Source: an uncultured Desulfobacterales bacterium (lineage in GTDB: Bacteria > Desulfobacterota > Desulfobulbia > Desulfobulbales > Desulfocapsaceae). Taken from it: DNA of 64,000 nucleotides. Location: positions 62,001-126,000 of the forward strand of contig CALGIJ010000018.1 of NCBI GenBank assembly GCA_937915545.1, given 5' to 3'. The translations under genes were made by a program, and so were the position numbers. Shown here piece after piece: positions 50,988 through 62,068 of the stretch (within the stretch, counting starts at the first letter, position 1; each line of letters begins with the position of its first letter). Under the pieces are notes generated by a model, which searched no databases, was not told where the DNA came from, and saw only the letters and a list, made by a program, of their open reading frames with translations.

Positions 50988-52337
50988 CTACGACGCTTTC
51001 TCGAGGAGGACCACCGTTTCGATATGGTGGGTCTGCGGGAACATGTCCACCGGCTGCAGGCGACGGATGGCAAAGCCTGCAGCCACCAGCTGCTGCAGGT
51101 CGCGGCACAGGGTGGCCGGGTCGCAGGAGATATAGACGAGGCGGCCCGCGGTCAGCTCTGCCATGCGCGGGGCGAGTTCCGGCGCCCCCTGGCGGGGTGG
51201 GTCGATGACGATGCAGTCGAAGCGTCGCCCCTCGGCGACGAGACGGTCGCAGGCCTGGTGGATAGGGTTCTGCTCGAAGCGGGTCTCGGTGAGACCGGCA
51301 CGTATGGCGTTGGCGGTGGCGCTGCGGATGGCGGCGGCCTGGCCCTCGATGCCATGGACCCGGGCGCCCCGCATGGCCAGAGGCAGGGAGAAATTGCCCA
51401 TGCCGCAGTAGAGATCGAGCAGGCTCATGCCTTGCCAGGGCTGGCAGAAATCGAGAACCGTGTCGATGAGGGTCAGGTTCTGGCGGAGATTGACCTGGCA
51501 GAAGCCGCCCACCTCCCAGCCAAGCGACAGTCCTCTGGGAAGGGTCGCCGAAGGGGCGTAGCTATGGGCGAGGGTTCTGCTGTCGACCGCACCATCGGCG
51601 GAGGCTGTAGCACCATAGGGGCCTTGCAGGGCAAAGCCGCTGCCGTGGAGGAAGACGGATTCTATCTCGGCGACGGCCCCGCATACGGCACGGGCGGCAT
51701 TGATATCCGCCGGGCGCGGCTTGCGGCGGAGCCGCAGGACGACGACGGCCTGGCCGCGGTCGGGGTTTTCGAGGATCTCCACCTCTTCGGCGAGCTGGCA
51801 CAAGGTTCGTGCCACGGGCAGGGTGGCGAGGGCCGAGAGCACCCGGTTGTGCAATGCGCCGCCGAGCAGGCAGGCGGCCACCGGCACGACCTCATGGGAC
51901 TGGAAGCGGGTGAAGCCGAGGCGACCCCGGCCATCGACACGCAGGCGCAGCCGCTGCCGGTAGTGAAGTTCCTGAGGGGCGCCGAGAGGGTCGGCAAGTG
52001 CCTCGGCCGCCGCGGCAAGGGTCGGGCCGCCGCGGAGGAGCAACTCGGCGACCACCGCTCTTTTCAACTGCAGCTGCAGGGCATAGCCGCCATGCTGGAA
52101 ATCGCAGCCGCCGCACTGTCCGGCATAGGGGCAGGGCGGCGGACGCCGCTGCCTGTGGGGGGTGAGCACCTCGTCCAGCCTGGCGAGGAGATGATTTTTC
52201 CTCTTTTCCAGCGGGGTGACGCGTACCGTTTCGTCTGGAAGGACGTGGCGCACCAGCACCACCTGCCCGGAAGGAGCATGGCCGAGGCCGAAGCCGCCGT
52301 TGATAATTTTCGAGATGAGAATGGTTTCCGGTTGCAT
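50988..52337 (-). CDS. rlmD: 23S rRNA (uracil-5-)-methyltransferase, RlmD type
   Basis: A 449-residue enzyme methylating U1939 of 23S rRNA (the RumA/RlmD group; RlmC and TrmA are relatives). A TRAM domain covers residues 1-60 (INGGFGLGHAPSGQVVLVRH). The Fe-S cysteines follow as CPYAGQCGGCDFQH (Cys69, Cys75, Cys78; fourth later). The methyltransferase domain has LLDLYCGMGNFSLPLA, VHGIEGQAAAI, and the catalytic motif ISCDPATLCRDL with its Cys nucleophile. Divergent from tamA with 56 bases between starts if the earlier tamA start is used. Confidence 0.93.
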   Translation of the reverse strand: MQPETILISKIINGGFGLGHAPSGQVVLVRHVLPDETVRVTPLEKRKNHLLARLDEVLTPHRQRRPPPCPYAGQCGGCDFQHGGYALQLQLKRAVVAELLLRGGPTLAAAAEALADPLGAPQELHYRQRLRLRVDGRGRLGFTRFQSHEVVPVAACLLGGALHNRVLSALATLPVARTLCQLAEEVEILENPDRGQAVVVLRLRRKPRPADINAARAVCGAVAEIESVFLHGSGFALQGPYGATASADGAVDSRTLAHSYAPSATLPRGLSLGWEVGGFCQVNLRQNLTLIDTVLDFCQPWQGMSLLDLYCGMGNFSLPLAMRGARVHGIEGQAAAIRSATANAIRAGLTETRFEQNPIHQACDRLVAEGRRFDCIVIDPPRQGAPELAPRMAELTAGRLVYISCDPATLCRDLQQLVAAGFAIRRLQPVDMFPQTHHIETVVLLEKAS

Positions 52338-52393
52338 CGGGGTGAGGGGAACGGGTAGAAAAAAGCCAAAGACTCTTCTGAGATGGTTTTATT

Positions 52394-54232
52394 ATGGTTT
52401 TTCAGTTCTTGCAGGTAGGCCCGGCATCGCCGGCAGGTTCTGCCCCCTGCCATCCCGCCCGGCTTCTACATAAACGACCCGGCCTCTTCGCTTCAATGCT
52501 TTTCTGCGCCGTTCTCCTCGTCGGCGTATGTGCGGCGAGCTGTCGCGCCGCGACCGGGGTGCCCCTTGAGGTGCAGGTGAGCGGTATTGACGAGCCTCTG
52601 CTCGGCAACGTCCTGGCGCGCCTCGGTATCCTCCTGCACAAGGACAAGGAACGCCTCCACGTGGGAGCCATGCGTCGTCTCCACCAGGAAGCTGAGGGAG
52701 ATATCCGCTCCGCCCTGGCCCCGTTCGGCTACTATCATCCGCGCGTCACCGGCAGCCTCACCTCGCGCGGCGGGGTGTGGCACGCGCAGTACGTTATCGA
52801 CCCCGGCCCGCCGGTGCGGGTGGACGAGGTGCGCCTGCGGCTGCACGGCGAGGGGCGCGACAACGCCCCCCTGCAGGAGGCCCTGGCCGCGTTTCCCCTC
52901 AAAAATGGCGATATCCTCGACCAGCAGCTCTACGAACAGCAGAAGAAGAAGCTGCTCAATCTTTCCTTCGGCGAAGGCTTTCTCGACGCCACCTTCAGTG
53001 AGCGCAGCCTGCGCATCGACCTCGATGCCAACAAAGCCGCCGTCATTCTCGCCCTCGATACCGGGCGCCGTTATCTCTTCGGTTCCACCGCCAGCCGGCA
53101 GGAGATCCTTGACGCCGACCTTCTCTCCCGCTACCTCCCTTACCGCCAGGGGGACCCGTACCGGCCGGCGCGCCTTTTCGAGCTGCAGTCAATTCTCTAC
53201 CAGACCGGCTACTTCAGCCGCGTGGCAGTGCGCGGCCAGCTCGAACGGGCCAGCGACTTCGCCATTCCGGTGGACATCGACCTCGAAGCGCCGGCCCAGC
53301 GCAACAAGTACAGTCTGGGCATCGGCTATGCCACCGACACCGGTGTGCGCTTCAAGGCCGATTGGGACAATCGGCTCTACAACAGCGCCGGCCATCAGGT
53401 TAATTCCTCCCTGCAGATCGGCCAGTTGGAGAACATCCTCGCCTTTCACTACCGCATCCCCTGGGATAACGACCCGCGCCATGAGTCGCTCACCGGCAGT
53501 CTCGCCTATCAGGACAAGCAGTGGAAGAGCACTAACACCCAGCTCTTCACCGCCGCCGTCACCAGGGACTATTCCGGTCCACGTTATCGGCTCGGCGGTG
53601 GCCTCGAGCTGCGCGACGAGATCTACGACGTCGGCGAGACCAGCGGCGAATCGCTGCTCCTGCTGCCTTCGGTCAACGTCGGTGCGGTCTTCGCCGATGA
53701 TCTGCTCAACACCCGCAACGGGCTGCAGCTCTCCGTGGGGGCCATCGGCGGGGCGGAGGGAGTGGTCTCCGACGTCACCTTCGTCCAGGTCACCGCCAAC
53801 GGCAAGGCCATCATCTCGCCTCTTCCCGAGTGGCGCCTCATCGGCCGCGGCTCCCTCGGCGCCATCGCCGTTGACTCCATCGATTCTCTGCCGCCCTCGC
53901 TGCGCTTCTACACCGGCGGCGACACCTCGCTGCGCGGCTATGGCTACAAGTCCATCGGCACCAAGGATGGCTCGGGGGCCAATATCGGCGGGCGCTACCT
54001 GGTGGTGGGCAGTGTCGAGGCGGAACGAACCGTCTACAAGCAGTTCAGCCTCGCCGCCTTCTGGGATGTGGGAACCGCCGCTGACGATCTCGACCTCAAC
54101 TTCTACCAGGGCGTTGGTGGCGGGATCCGCTTTCGACTGCCATTCGGGCAGATCCGACTCGACGTCGCCTCGGCGATCAGCGAAAGCGGCAACCCCTTGC
54201 GCTTTCATCTCACCGTGGGGGGTGACTTTTGA
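52394..54232 (+). CDS. tamA: TamA/Omp85-family outer-membrane assembly factor
   Basis: Up to 612 residues: signal peptide (the hydrophobic run SMLFCAVLLVGVCAAS), three POTRA-type domains (about residues 60-315, e.g. AEGDIRSALAPFGYYHPRVT and DQQLYEQQKKKLLNLSFGEG), and a 16-strand BamA-like barrel (about 320-612) ending HLTVGGDF with the terminal Phe. FYTGGDTSLRGYGYKSIG is the RGY motif of the folding loop. TamA inserts autotransporters and other proteins into the outer membrane together with TamB. ATG 52394 and ATG 52496 are both possible; neither has a good site. The earlier one leaves basic residues (LLHKRP) before the hydrophobic core, so I use it. Confidence 0.9.
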   Translation: MVFQFLQVGPASPAGSAPCHPARLLHKRPGLFASMLFCAVLLVGVCAASCRAATGVPLEVQVSGIDEPLLGNVLARLGILLHKDKERLHVGAMRRLHQEAEGDIRSALAPFGYYHPRVTGSLTSRGGVWHAQYVIDPGPPVRVDEVRLRLHGEGRDNAPLQEALAAFPLKNGDILDQQLYEQQKKKLLNLSFGEGFLDATFSERSLRIDLDANKAAVILALDTGRRYLFGSTASRQEILDADLLSRYLPYRQGDPYRPARLFELQSILYQTGYFSRVAVRGQLERASDFAIPVDIDLEAPAQRNKYSLGIGYATDTGVRFKADWDNRLYNSAGHQVNSSLQIGQLENILAFHYRIPWDNDPRHESLTGSLAYQDKQWKSTNTQLFTAAVTRDYSGPRYRLGGGLELRDEIYDVGETSGESLLLLPSVNVGAVFADDLLNTRNGLQLSVGAIGGAEGVVSDVTFVQVTANGKAIISPLPEWRLIGRGSLGAIAVDSIDSLPPSLRFYTGGDTSLRGYGYKSIGTKDGSGANIGGRYLVVGSVEAERTVYKQFSLAAFWDVGTAADDLDLNFYQGVGGGIRFRLPFGQIRLDVASAISESGNPLRFHLTVGGDF

Positions 54233-57200
54233 AACGCTGGCTGTGGCGTATAGTCCTCCTGGCAGTGCTGGTTGCGGCAGGTGGCGCTTGGTTCGTGCTG
54301 GGCAGCGACCCCGGCCTGAATATGCTGCGCGCACTGGCCGACGGGCGTGGCCCGCTGACCATCGGCGCCGCCGAGGGGCGGCTGATGGGCCGCTTCACCC
54401 TCGAGCGTCTGGGGCTCGCCCTGCCCGGTGTAGAGGTGAAGATCAAACGGCTGGTCTGGGATTGGTCGCCCTTCGAGCTTCTCCAGGGCCGCTTTCACCT
54501 CGCCGCCCTGGAACTCGAAGGGGTGGTGGTAGGTTTTGCCGATGGCCAAGAGAAGGGGGCCGAAGCAACGGTCGCGGGAGCCCCCACCGCTTCCGCCCCC
54601 GCCGCGGCGCCGACGCTGCCCAAGACCCTGCTGCCCCTGCCTTTGCTCCTCGACCGGGTGGCGATCAACGGCCTGCGTCTCGAGGATGGCGAGGGCGGTG
54701 AACTTTTCGTCGTCGATACCTTTCTGCTCGCCCTGCAGGGCGGCGTCGACACCCTGCGCATCGATACTCTGGCCTTGCAGGGGCCGGATATCGGGCTTTC
54801 CGTGCATGGCAACGTCGACTTCGCCCGCAGCTGGCAGGTCGACCTGCTTGGGTCGTGGAACCTCATCGGCTACGGCTTCAACCAGCTCCACGGCACCCTC
54901 TCCGCCAGTGGGCCGCTCAACTCTCCCCAGGCCGCGCTGGCGGTGGTTACGCCGGTGGATCTGCGCGTCGAGGGGCAGGTCGCCAACCTTCTACGAAGCC
55001 CCTCATGGACCGCCACCCTCGATGGGCACAACGTCGACCTGGAGCAGTTCATCGACAGCTGCCCGAAGATTATCGTCAAGACCATCCACGGCGACCTCGC
55101 CGGCGACGTCAATGGCTACGGCGGGCCGGTGCGGGCGGAGGTCGAATGGGGGCTGGCCGACAACATGGTCCTCGACACCACCCTGCGCGCTGGCCTGCTC
55201 GGCATCGATTTCGTGACCCTGCATCTTGCCCGCGGCGAAGCGAGTATCGCCTCCAGCAATGCCTCCATCGACTGGAAACGGCTCTTCGACTGGCGCGGCA
55301 ATTTCACCGTGCAGAACTTCGACCCGGCCATGTTTCTCCCCGAACTGCCGGGCCGAGTCAGCGGCGAGATAGAGAGCGTCGGCCTGGTGCGTGATGATCT
55401 CGGCGTCGACGCCGACTTCACCCTGCACCTGAACGGGCAGCTGCATGGCCGGCCAATGACGGTCGCCGGCGGCCTGGCACTTGACGAAAACGGCATATCC
55501 AGCAAGGGCCTCACGCTGCGCAGCGGCGAGGTGGCGGGCAGCGCCGAGGTAGTCGCCGCCAGCTTCTCCTGGGCCGAGGAACTCGACTACATGTTCTCCC
55601 TGCGCCTCGAGGACTTTGACCCCTCGGGAGTTTTCCCCCACTTTCCCGGTTCGCTGCACGGTCTCATCGACGGCCGGGGCCGTCTCGGCGAGGGAGGTGG
55701 CCAGGGCTCGTTCAGCATCGCCGGGCTCTCCGGCTCTCTGCGCGGCAACGCCATCTCCGGTGGCGGCAACATCATGTTGGATGGCGAGCGCCTCACCACC
55801 ACTGGCCTCGTCCTGAACAGCGGACCTTCTCGGCTGGCAGTGCAGGGCAAGGCCGGCGAGGACTTCGCCCTCGACATCGTTTTCGACTCACCCGATCTCG
55901 GCACGCTGCTGCCGGAGAGCGGCGGCGAGCTGCACCTCCGCGGCCAGCTACGCGGTTCGCCCCACGAGCCGACGCTGGCGCTCGATCTCGACGGCAGCGC
56001 CCTGCAGTACGGCACCACCGGCGTGGGCCGGCTCGAGGCCACGTTGACCTCGCGTTTCGCCGGCGAGGGTCAGTTGCAAGGCGCCCTCGCCGCCAAGGGT
56101 CTGCTGGTGGAGGGGACACGCCTTGACAGCCTGCGCATCGACTATGCCGGGAGTTTACGCCAGGTTGGCCTCGATCTCGACCTGAACGGCGCCCTCGGGA
56201 CGGTCGCCGGCCGGGTCGAGATCGGTCGCGACGAGGTCTGGAGGGGGCATATCGCCGACCTCAAGCTCTCCTCCGCGACCTATGGGCAGTGGCGCCAGGG
56301 GCTGCCGGCCTCCTTCGTCCTCGGCGAAGAGAAGTTCGACCTCGAGCAGCTCTGCCTCGCCGAGGGCGAGGAGCGCTTCTGCCTTGGCGGCGGAGCGGAC
56401 TGGGCCGGGGAGGCCACCTGGCGGCTTGCCGCCGAGGGCGAGGGGCTTTCCCTGGAGCGATTGCATCGCTCGGGGCTGTCAAAGCAGGCGCTTTCCGGCA
56501 ATCTCTCCCTAGCCCTGAAGGCAGGCGGTCGCGAGGATCGCCTCACCGCGCTCGAGGCCCGCCTCTTTCTGCCGCAACTGGAGGTCGATCTTGGCCTCGA
56601 CGACGAGGAACTCGCCGGCCCCCTGCTTCGTGACATCACGGTCTCCCTGGGAATTTCGGCGGCTGCCCTGCACGGCCATGGCGAGGCGACCATGAAGACC
56701 GGCGGCCGCATCCTCCTCGACGCCGCCTTGAGCGGCGAGGAGATCCGTCCGGCGACCCTCTCATCTCTGCCCCTTTCCGGCAGGCTGCGACTGGCCGACT
56801 TCGACCTGGCCATGCTCGCCGCCTTTACCGGCTCTGGCGTTGACCCGGTGGGCCAGGCCAGCGGCGACTTCACCCTCGGCGGCAGCCTGAGCCGCCCGCA
56901 GCTGGTCGGGGAGGGGCGCGTCGACCGCGGCGGCATCAATCTCCCCCACCAGGGCATTTCCCTGGAGCAGCTCAAGGTCAAGATCGAGGCCGAGGACGAG
57001 GGCTTGCATCTCAGCGGCAGCACGGTCTCCGGGGCCGGGGAGGCGCGGGTCGACGGGCGGCTGCACTATGGCGCGCAGGGCATCGAGGGACTGTTGCAGC
57101 TCGGCGGCAAGAATTTTCTGCTTGTCAACTTGCCGGAGTATTCCATCGTCGTCGACCCGGCGGTCGACCTCCGTCTCGCGGCAGGCGGGGCCGCCATCAC

Positions 57201-58047
57201 CGGCGCGGTGGCCATCCCCAGCGCCCTCATCACCCCGGAGGAGATGAAGAACTCGGTGACCGAGTCGCCGGATGTGGTGCTCATCAACGGCCGTGAAGAG
57301 GTGGCAGCCGGCGGCTGGCCTTTCTCCGTCGATCTCGACATCGCCCTCGGCGAGGCGGTGCGCATCGACGGCTATGGTCTGAGCGGCCGCCTTGACGGCC
57401 ATTTGCGGGTTAAGACGGCCGCCGGCGAGTTGCCCACCGCCCTGGGCGAACTCGACCTCCTCGAGGGCACGTTCACCATCTACGGTCGCACCCTCGACAT
57501 CGCCCGTGGGCGCATCCTCTTCACCGGCGGACCGGCGGACAATCCCGGTATCGACGTGCGCGCGCAGCGCACCTTCAGCGACGAGGTAGCCAAGAAGCGC
57601 GGCTATACGGTCGGCGTCGACATCAGCGGCCTCGCCCAGGACCTCAAGTTCCAGCTCTTCTCAGATCCTTATATGGACGATACCGAGATCCTCTCGCAGC
57701 TCATCGTCGGCCGTTCCCTGGCCTTTTCCACCGCCGAGGAGAGCGGGCTGCTCGGCGAGGCCGCCGCCACCCTGGGCATCAAGGGCGGCAGCGAACTCTT
57801 CCAGGGCATCGGCTCCATCCTGCAGCTCGACGACATGCACCTCGAGGGCAGCAGCAAGAAGGAGGACGTCTCGCTGGTGGTCGGCAAGCGGCTCACCGAG
57901 GACCTCTATATCGGCTACGACGTCAATATGTTCAGCCAGCTGGGGCGGTTCAGGGTGCGCTACGACCTCACCGGCGGCTTTGCCGTCGAGACCAGCAGCT
58001 CATCACAGTCGACGGGCGCCGACCTGCTCTATTCCTTTGAGAAATAA
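54229..58047 (+). CDS. tamB: Translocation and assembly module subunit TamB
   Basis: A 1272-residue protein with an N-terminal inner-membrane anchor (WRIVLLAVLVAAGGAWFVLG, residues 5-24), a long periplasmic beta-groove rich in repeating strands, and the C-terminal TamB domain (about 900-1272) with LDLLEGTFTIYGRTLDIARG, GKRLTEDLYIGYDVNMFS and a final LLYSFEK. TamB-type proteins bridge the two membranes and move lipids or outer-membrane proteins. Starts with TTG 54229 overlapping the tamA stop (TTGA), so the pair is translationally coupled. Length is usual for the family. Confidence 0.9.
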   Translation: MKRWLWRIVLLAVLVAAGGAWFVLGSDPGLNMLRALADGRGPLTIGAAEGRLMGRFTLERLGLALPGVEVKIKRLVWDWSPFELLQGRFHLAALELEGVVVGFADGQEKGAEATVAGAPTASAPAAAPTLPKTLLPLPLLLDRVAINGLRLEDGEGGELFVVDTFLLALQGGVDTLRIDTLALQGPDIGLSVHGNVDFARSWQVDLLGSWNLIGYGFNQLHGTLSASGPLNSPQAALAVVTPVDLRVEGQVANLLRSPSWTATLDGHNVDLEQFIDSCPKIIVKTIHGDLAGDVNGYGGPVRAEVEWGLADNMVLDTTLRAGLLGIDFVTLHLARGEASIASSNASIDWKRLFDWRGNFTVQNFDPAMFLPELPGRVSGEIESVGLVRDDLGVDADFTLHLNGQLHGRPMTVAGGLALDENGISSKGLTLRSGEVAGSAEVVAASFSWAEELDYMFSLRLEDFDPSGVFPHFPGSLHGLIDGRGRLGEGGGQGSFSIAGLSGSLRGNAISGGGNIMLDGERLTTTGLVLNSGPSRLAVQGKAGEDFALDIVFDSPDLGTLLPESGGELHLRGQLRGSPHEPTLALDLDGSALQYGTTGVGRLEATLTSRFAGEGQLQGALAAKGLLVEGTRLDSLRIDYAGSLRQVGLDLDLNGALGTVAGRVEIGRDEVWRGHIADLKLSSATYGQWRQGLPASFVLGEEKFDLEQLCLAEGEERFCLGGGADWAGEATWRLAAEGEGLSLERLHRSGLSKQALSGNLSLALKAGGREDRLTALEARLFLPQLEVDLGLDDEELAGPLLRDITVSLGISAAALHGHGEATMKTGGRILLDAALSGEEIRPATLSSLPLSGRLRLADFDLAMLAAFTGSGVDPVGQASGDFTLGGSLSRPQLVGEGRVDRGGINLPHQGISLEQLKVKIEAEDEGLHLSGSTVSGAGEARVDGRLHYGAQGIEGLLQLGGKNFLLVNLPEYSIVVDPAVDLRLAAGGAAITGAVAIPSALITPEEMKNSVTESPDVVLINGREEVAAGGWPFSVDLDIALGEAVRIDGYGLSGRLDGHLRVKTAAGELPTALGELDLLEGTFTIYGRTLDIARGRILFTGGPADNPGIDVRAQRTFSDEVAKKRGYTVGVDISGLAQDLKFQLFSDPYMDDTEILSQLIVGRSLAFSTAEESGLLGEAAATLGIKGGSELFQGIGSILQLDDMHLEGSSKKEDVSLVVGKRLTEDLYIGYDVNMFSQLGRFRVRYDLTGGFAVETSSSSQSTGADLLYSFEK

Positions 58048-58083
58048 CTGTCGCTGCACGTCAGCCAGTTGTCCCAAGCGGCG

Positions 58084-58108
58084 GGCAGCGCCTTTTGCAA
58101 GCGCTGCC
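58084..58108. terminator. Hairpin between convergent tamB and pheA
   Basis: GGCAGCGC (58084-58091), a nine-base loop CTTTTGCAA and GCGCTGCC (58101-58108) form a perfect 8-bp stem. No T tract follows on either strand, so termination is uncertain. Confidence 0.35.
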
Positions 58109-58150
58109 GTCAGTCAGGCTGGTCGGAAAGGCGGTCCGGGAGAGGTGGCT

Positions 58151-58984
58151 TTACACGGCGCGTTCGCAGCAGCCGAGCACCTTGACCCGGGCGAAGCGCG
58201 CCAGCTCCTCCAGGGCCTTGCCGACGCGGAGGTCGCCGCTGCTGGCCGCCAGGGCGAGGAAAAAGCTGTGGCGGCCGAACTGCTCCCTGGCGGGGCGGGA
58301 GGCGATGGCGAGGAGGTTGATATGCTGCCGCGAGAAGCAGGAAAGGATCTTCTCGAGCAGGCCGGGGTGGTCGTCGTCGCTGGAGACGACCAGGGAGGTC
58401 TTGCAGCCGGGGGAGGTGCAGCCAGGGATGGGAGTGGTCTCCTTGGCCAGCACGAGGAAACGGGTGTAGGTGTCGGGAATGTCGTTGACGCCCTCCTGAA
58501 CCAGGGGGAAGTCACCGGGTTTGACGAAGTGTGCGGGGACGATGGCGCCGCTGCGGCCGGGGCTGTTGCTCATCCGCGCCAGGGCCAGGGTGTCGGTTTC
58601 GGTGGTGATCACCTCGACACTCTCGCCGAGACGGTCGAGGAATTCGCTGCACTGGGCGCGGCTGGCAAAGGGCACGAAGATCGTCTCCAGTTCGAGGGGG
58701 TCGGCGACGGTGGCGATGCAGGTGAAGCTGACCGGGGCGAGCCGCTCGGCGACGATTTTCAGCTGCGAGAGGAGCAGGAGGTCGATAACTTGCGGGATGT
58801 AGCCTTCGCTGAGGTTCTCGAAGGGGACGATGCCGTAGTCGCAGCCCTCGCCTACTGCGGCGAAGACCTTAGGGATGGAGTTACCGTAGCTGATGGTGAC
58901 CTCGCCGGGCAAGAGGCGGCGAAAGTCCTTGGCGACCTGGTCGGAGAAGGTCCCGGCCGGTCCGAGGGTGGCGATGGTGGTCAT
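58151..58984 (-). CDS. pheA: Prephenate dehydratase with ACT domain
   Basis: A 277-residue enzyme converting prephenate to phenylpyruvate in phenylalanine biosynthesis. LGPAGTFSDQVA is the GPxGTFS opening; VPFENLSEGYIPQVIDLL corresponds to the PxENSxxG loop; and DTYTRFLVLAKE carries the conserved TRF catalytic motif. Residues 195-275 are an ACT regulatory domain (TSLVVSSDDDHPGLLEKIL) that senses phenylalanine. No chorismate mutase domain is fused. Its start overlaps the GNAT gene by four bases, so they share an operon with the asparaginase. Confidence 0.92.
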   Translation of the reverse strand: MTTIATLGPAGTFSDQVAKDFRRLLPGEVTISYGNSIPKVFAAVGEGCDYGIVPFENLSEGYIPQVIDLLLLSQLKIVAERLAPVSFTCIATVADPLELETIFVPFASRAQCSEFLDRLGESVEVITTETDTLALARMSNSPGRSGAIVPAHFVKPGDFPLVQEGVNDIPDTYTRFLVLAKETTPIPGCTSPGCKTSLVVSSDDDHPGLLEKILSCFSRQHINLLAIASRPAREQFGRHSFFLALAASSGDLRVGKALEELARFARVKVLGCCERAV

Positions 58985-59427
58985 GGGGTCTTGGTGTCCT
59001 GCTGGTGGTCGACGACGAGGCGCTTGCCGAGGCAGACGACCGGGTCGGAAAGAAAGCCGATACGGCGATAGAAGTCGAGGGCCTGGGTGTTGTCGTCGCG
59101 CACCTGGAGGTTGATCTTGGCGCAGCCGAGGGTGCGCAGGCGGGCCTCTGCCTCCTCCACCAACTGCCGCCCCAGGCCCTGGCGACGACAGGAGGGGTGC
59201 ACCGCCAGATAGTTGAGCCAGCCGCGGTGGCCATCGTAGCCAGCCATCACCGACGCCACCAGGCGGCCTTCACGCAGGCCGACGAGAAAGAGCTCGCCCT
59301 GGACGAGGAGCTTGCGGCGGATGTCGCGGCAGGGGTCATTATGGGGCCGGGTGAGGCCGCACTCCTGCCACAGGGCAATAACCGCGTCCTCGTCATCCCC
59401 GGGTAAAAATGGCCGTATTTCAATCAT
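58981..59427 (-). CDS. GNAT acetyltransferase, YpeA-like
   Basis: A 148-residue N-acetyltransferase. ALWQECGLTRPHNDPCRDIR is the YpeA opening, ASVMAGYDGHRGWLNYLAVH the central beta bulge, and PSCRRQGLGRQLVEEAEARL the acetyl-CoA-binding Q/RxxGxG/A motif. YpeA-type enzymes are of unknown target. Eight-base overlap with the asparaginase stop and four with pheA mark a three-gene operon. Confidence 0.88.
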   Translation of the reverse strand: MIEIRPFLPGDDEDAVIALWQECGLTRPHNDPCRDIRRKLLVQGELFLVGLREGRLVASVMAGYDGHRGWLNYLAVHPSCRRQGLGRQLVEEAEARLRTLGCAKINLQVRDDNTQALDFYRRIGFLSDPVVCLGKRLVVDHQQDTKTP

Positions 59428-59917
59428 CTGTGCCGATTTCCTCGAATCTGCCGAGGCTGAGGTTCTTGCGCACCGTGCCCTCGGCGAAGATCCGTCCGTT
59501 CATGACGATATAGACCCCCGGCGGCAGGGCCTGCACCGCGGCCAGGGCGCAGCCGATATTGAACACCGCGTCCGAGGTCTTGAACAGCGCCGGTTCCATC
59601 GCCCCGGTGAGGACGATGGTCTTGCCGACAACCTGGCGCAGGGCTTGGGCGGTGCGGATCATGGTATCGGTGCCGTGGGTGATCAGCACCCGCGCCGAGG
59701 TCGCCGCCGCGGCGGCCGTGACGATAGTCTGGCGGTCTTCGTCGCTGAGGTCGAGGCTGTCCTTGCGCATCAGCGAGGTGACCGTATAGTCGATAGCCAG
59801 GGTCAGCTCGCCCAGCACCTTCTCTATATTGGGCGGACCCACCTCGTACTCGCTCTTGGCGTCGAAGTAGACTTTGTCGATGGTGCCGCCGACGGCGAGG
59901 ATGGCGATGGGGTCCAT
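59420..59917 (-). CDS. Single-domain asparaginase-family protein
   Basis: A 165-residue protein that corresponds only to the N-terminal domain of L-asparaginases (normally about 330 residues). The nucleophile motif VGGTIDKVYFD and the second catalytic motif LITHGTDTMIRTA are intact, followed by TIVLTGAMEPALF and VYIVMNGRIF, but the C-terminal domain is absent and no remnant of it exists downstream, where the GNAT frame begins. Short stand-alone forms occur in other bacteria. ATG 59917 begins right at the fold; the upstream 53 residues are non-coding. The operon with pheA hints at amino-acid metabolism, but activity must be doubted without the second domain. Confidence 0.8.
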   Translation of the reverse strand: MDPIAILAVGGTIDKVYFDAKSEYEVGPPNIEKVLGELTLAIDYTVTSLMRKDSLDLSDEDRQTIVTAAAAATSARVLITHGTDTMIRTAQALRQVVGKTIVLTGAMEPALFKTSDAVFNIGCALAAVQALPPGVYIVMNGRIFAEGTVRKNLSLGRFEEIGTDD

Positions 59918-60084
59918 GATCGGGGATCTCAGCTGCTCTTGGGGTGGGAGGGAGGGCGGGCTATGCCGCTCCGCCCTGTTTTTGCCTTGCTTTTCCAGGT
60001 CGATGGTACCATATAATGTCCGCTGAGGGAAGCGCCAGCGCTTGCCGACCACCATCAACCTCAACCCAGGGAGCACAGAGACCC

Positions 60085-60660
60085 ATGAAGGCAGTCGCGT
60101 TTTGCGGCAGTGCGCGGAAGAACGGCAATACCGCCTTTCTGCTCAATACCGTCCTCGAGCGCCTCGAGGCCCAGGGCATAGCCACCGAACTGGTGGAACT
60201 GGCCGGCAAGGAGATCCCCGGCTGCAAGGCCTGCTACGGTTGTTTCAAGAACAAGGACCAGCGCTGCGTCTTCGACGGCGATATGGTCAACGAGGCGGTC
60301 GCCAAGATGGTCGAGGCGGATATCATCCTCCTCGGCTCGCCGACCTACTTCGCCGGGGTCAGCCCGGAAATCAAGGCGCTCATCGATCGCTGCGGCATGG
60401 TCGGCCGCGCCAACGGCGACCTCTACAAGCGCAAGCTCGGGGCGGCGGTGGTGGCGGTGCGCCGCGCCGGGGCGATCCACGTCTTCGACACCCTCAACCA
60501 CTTCTTCCTCATCGGCCAGATGATCGTCGTCGGTTCCTCCTACTGGAACATCGGCCGCGGGCGGGAGAAGGGCGAGGTCGCCGGCGACGAGGAGGGCATC
60601 CTCACCATGCGCACCCTCGGCGACAATATCGCCTGGCTGGCCGAGAAAATCACCGGCTAG
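60085..60660 (+). CDS. Flavodoxin-fold NAD(P)H-dependent FMN oxidoreductase
   Basis: A 191-residue protein with a flavodoxin fold: FCGSARKNGNTAFLLN is the FMN phosphate loop (GSxRxxGNT), ACYGCFKNKDQRCVF holds cysteines typical of iron-sulfur flavoproteins but only two or three of the usual four, ILLGSPTYFAGVSPEIKALI is the second FMN loop, and a W-containing SSYWNIGRG segment lies near the isoalloxazine site. It may act as a flavin reductase or electron carrier in anaerobic redox metabolism. GGAG precedes ATG 60085. Ends 28 bases before the NtrC-type regulator gene. Confidence 0.85.
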   Translation: MKAVAFCGSARKNGNTAFLLNTVLERLEAQGIATELVELAGKEIPGCKACYGCFKNKDQRCVFDGDMVNEAVAKMVEADIILLGSPTYFAGVSPEIKALIDRCGMVGRANGDLYKRKLGAAVVAVRRAGAIHVFDTLNHFFLIGQMIVVGSSYWNIGRGREKGEVAGDEEGILTMRTLGDNIAWLAEKITG

Positions 60661-60688
60661 GGGCGCCTGGCGGGGGGCGAAGGGAGAG

Positions 60689-62068
<1,380 letters not shown>

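Noticed and set aside
58981..59427. Ribosomal-protein acetyltransferase RimI
   Set aside because: The opening with RPHNDP and the GYDGHRG segment match YpeA-type enzymes better, and no rimI-associated genes are near.
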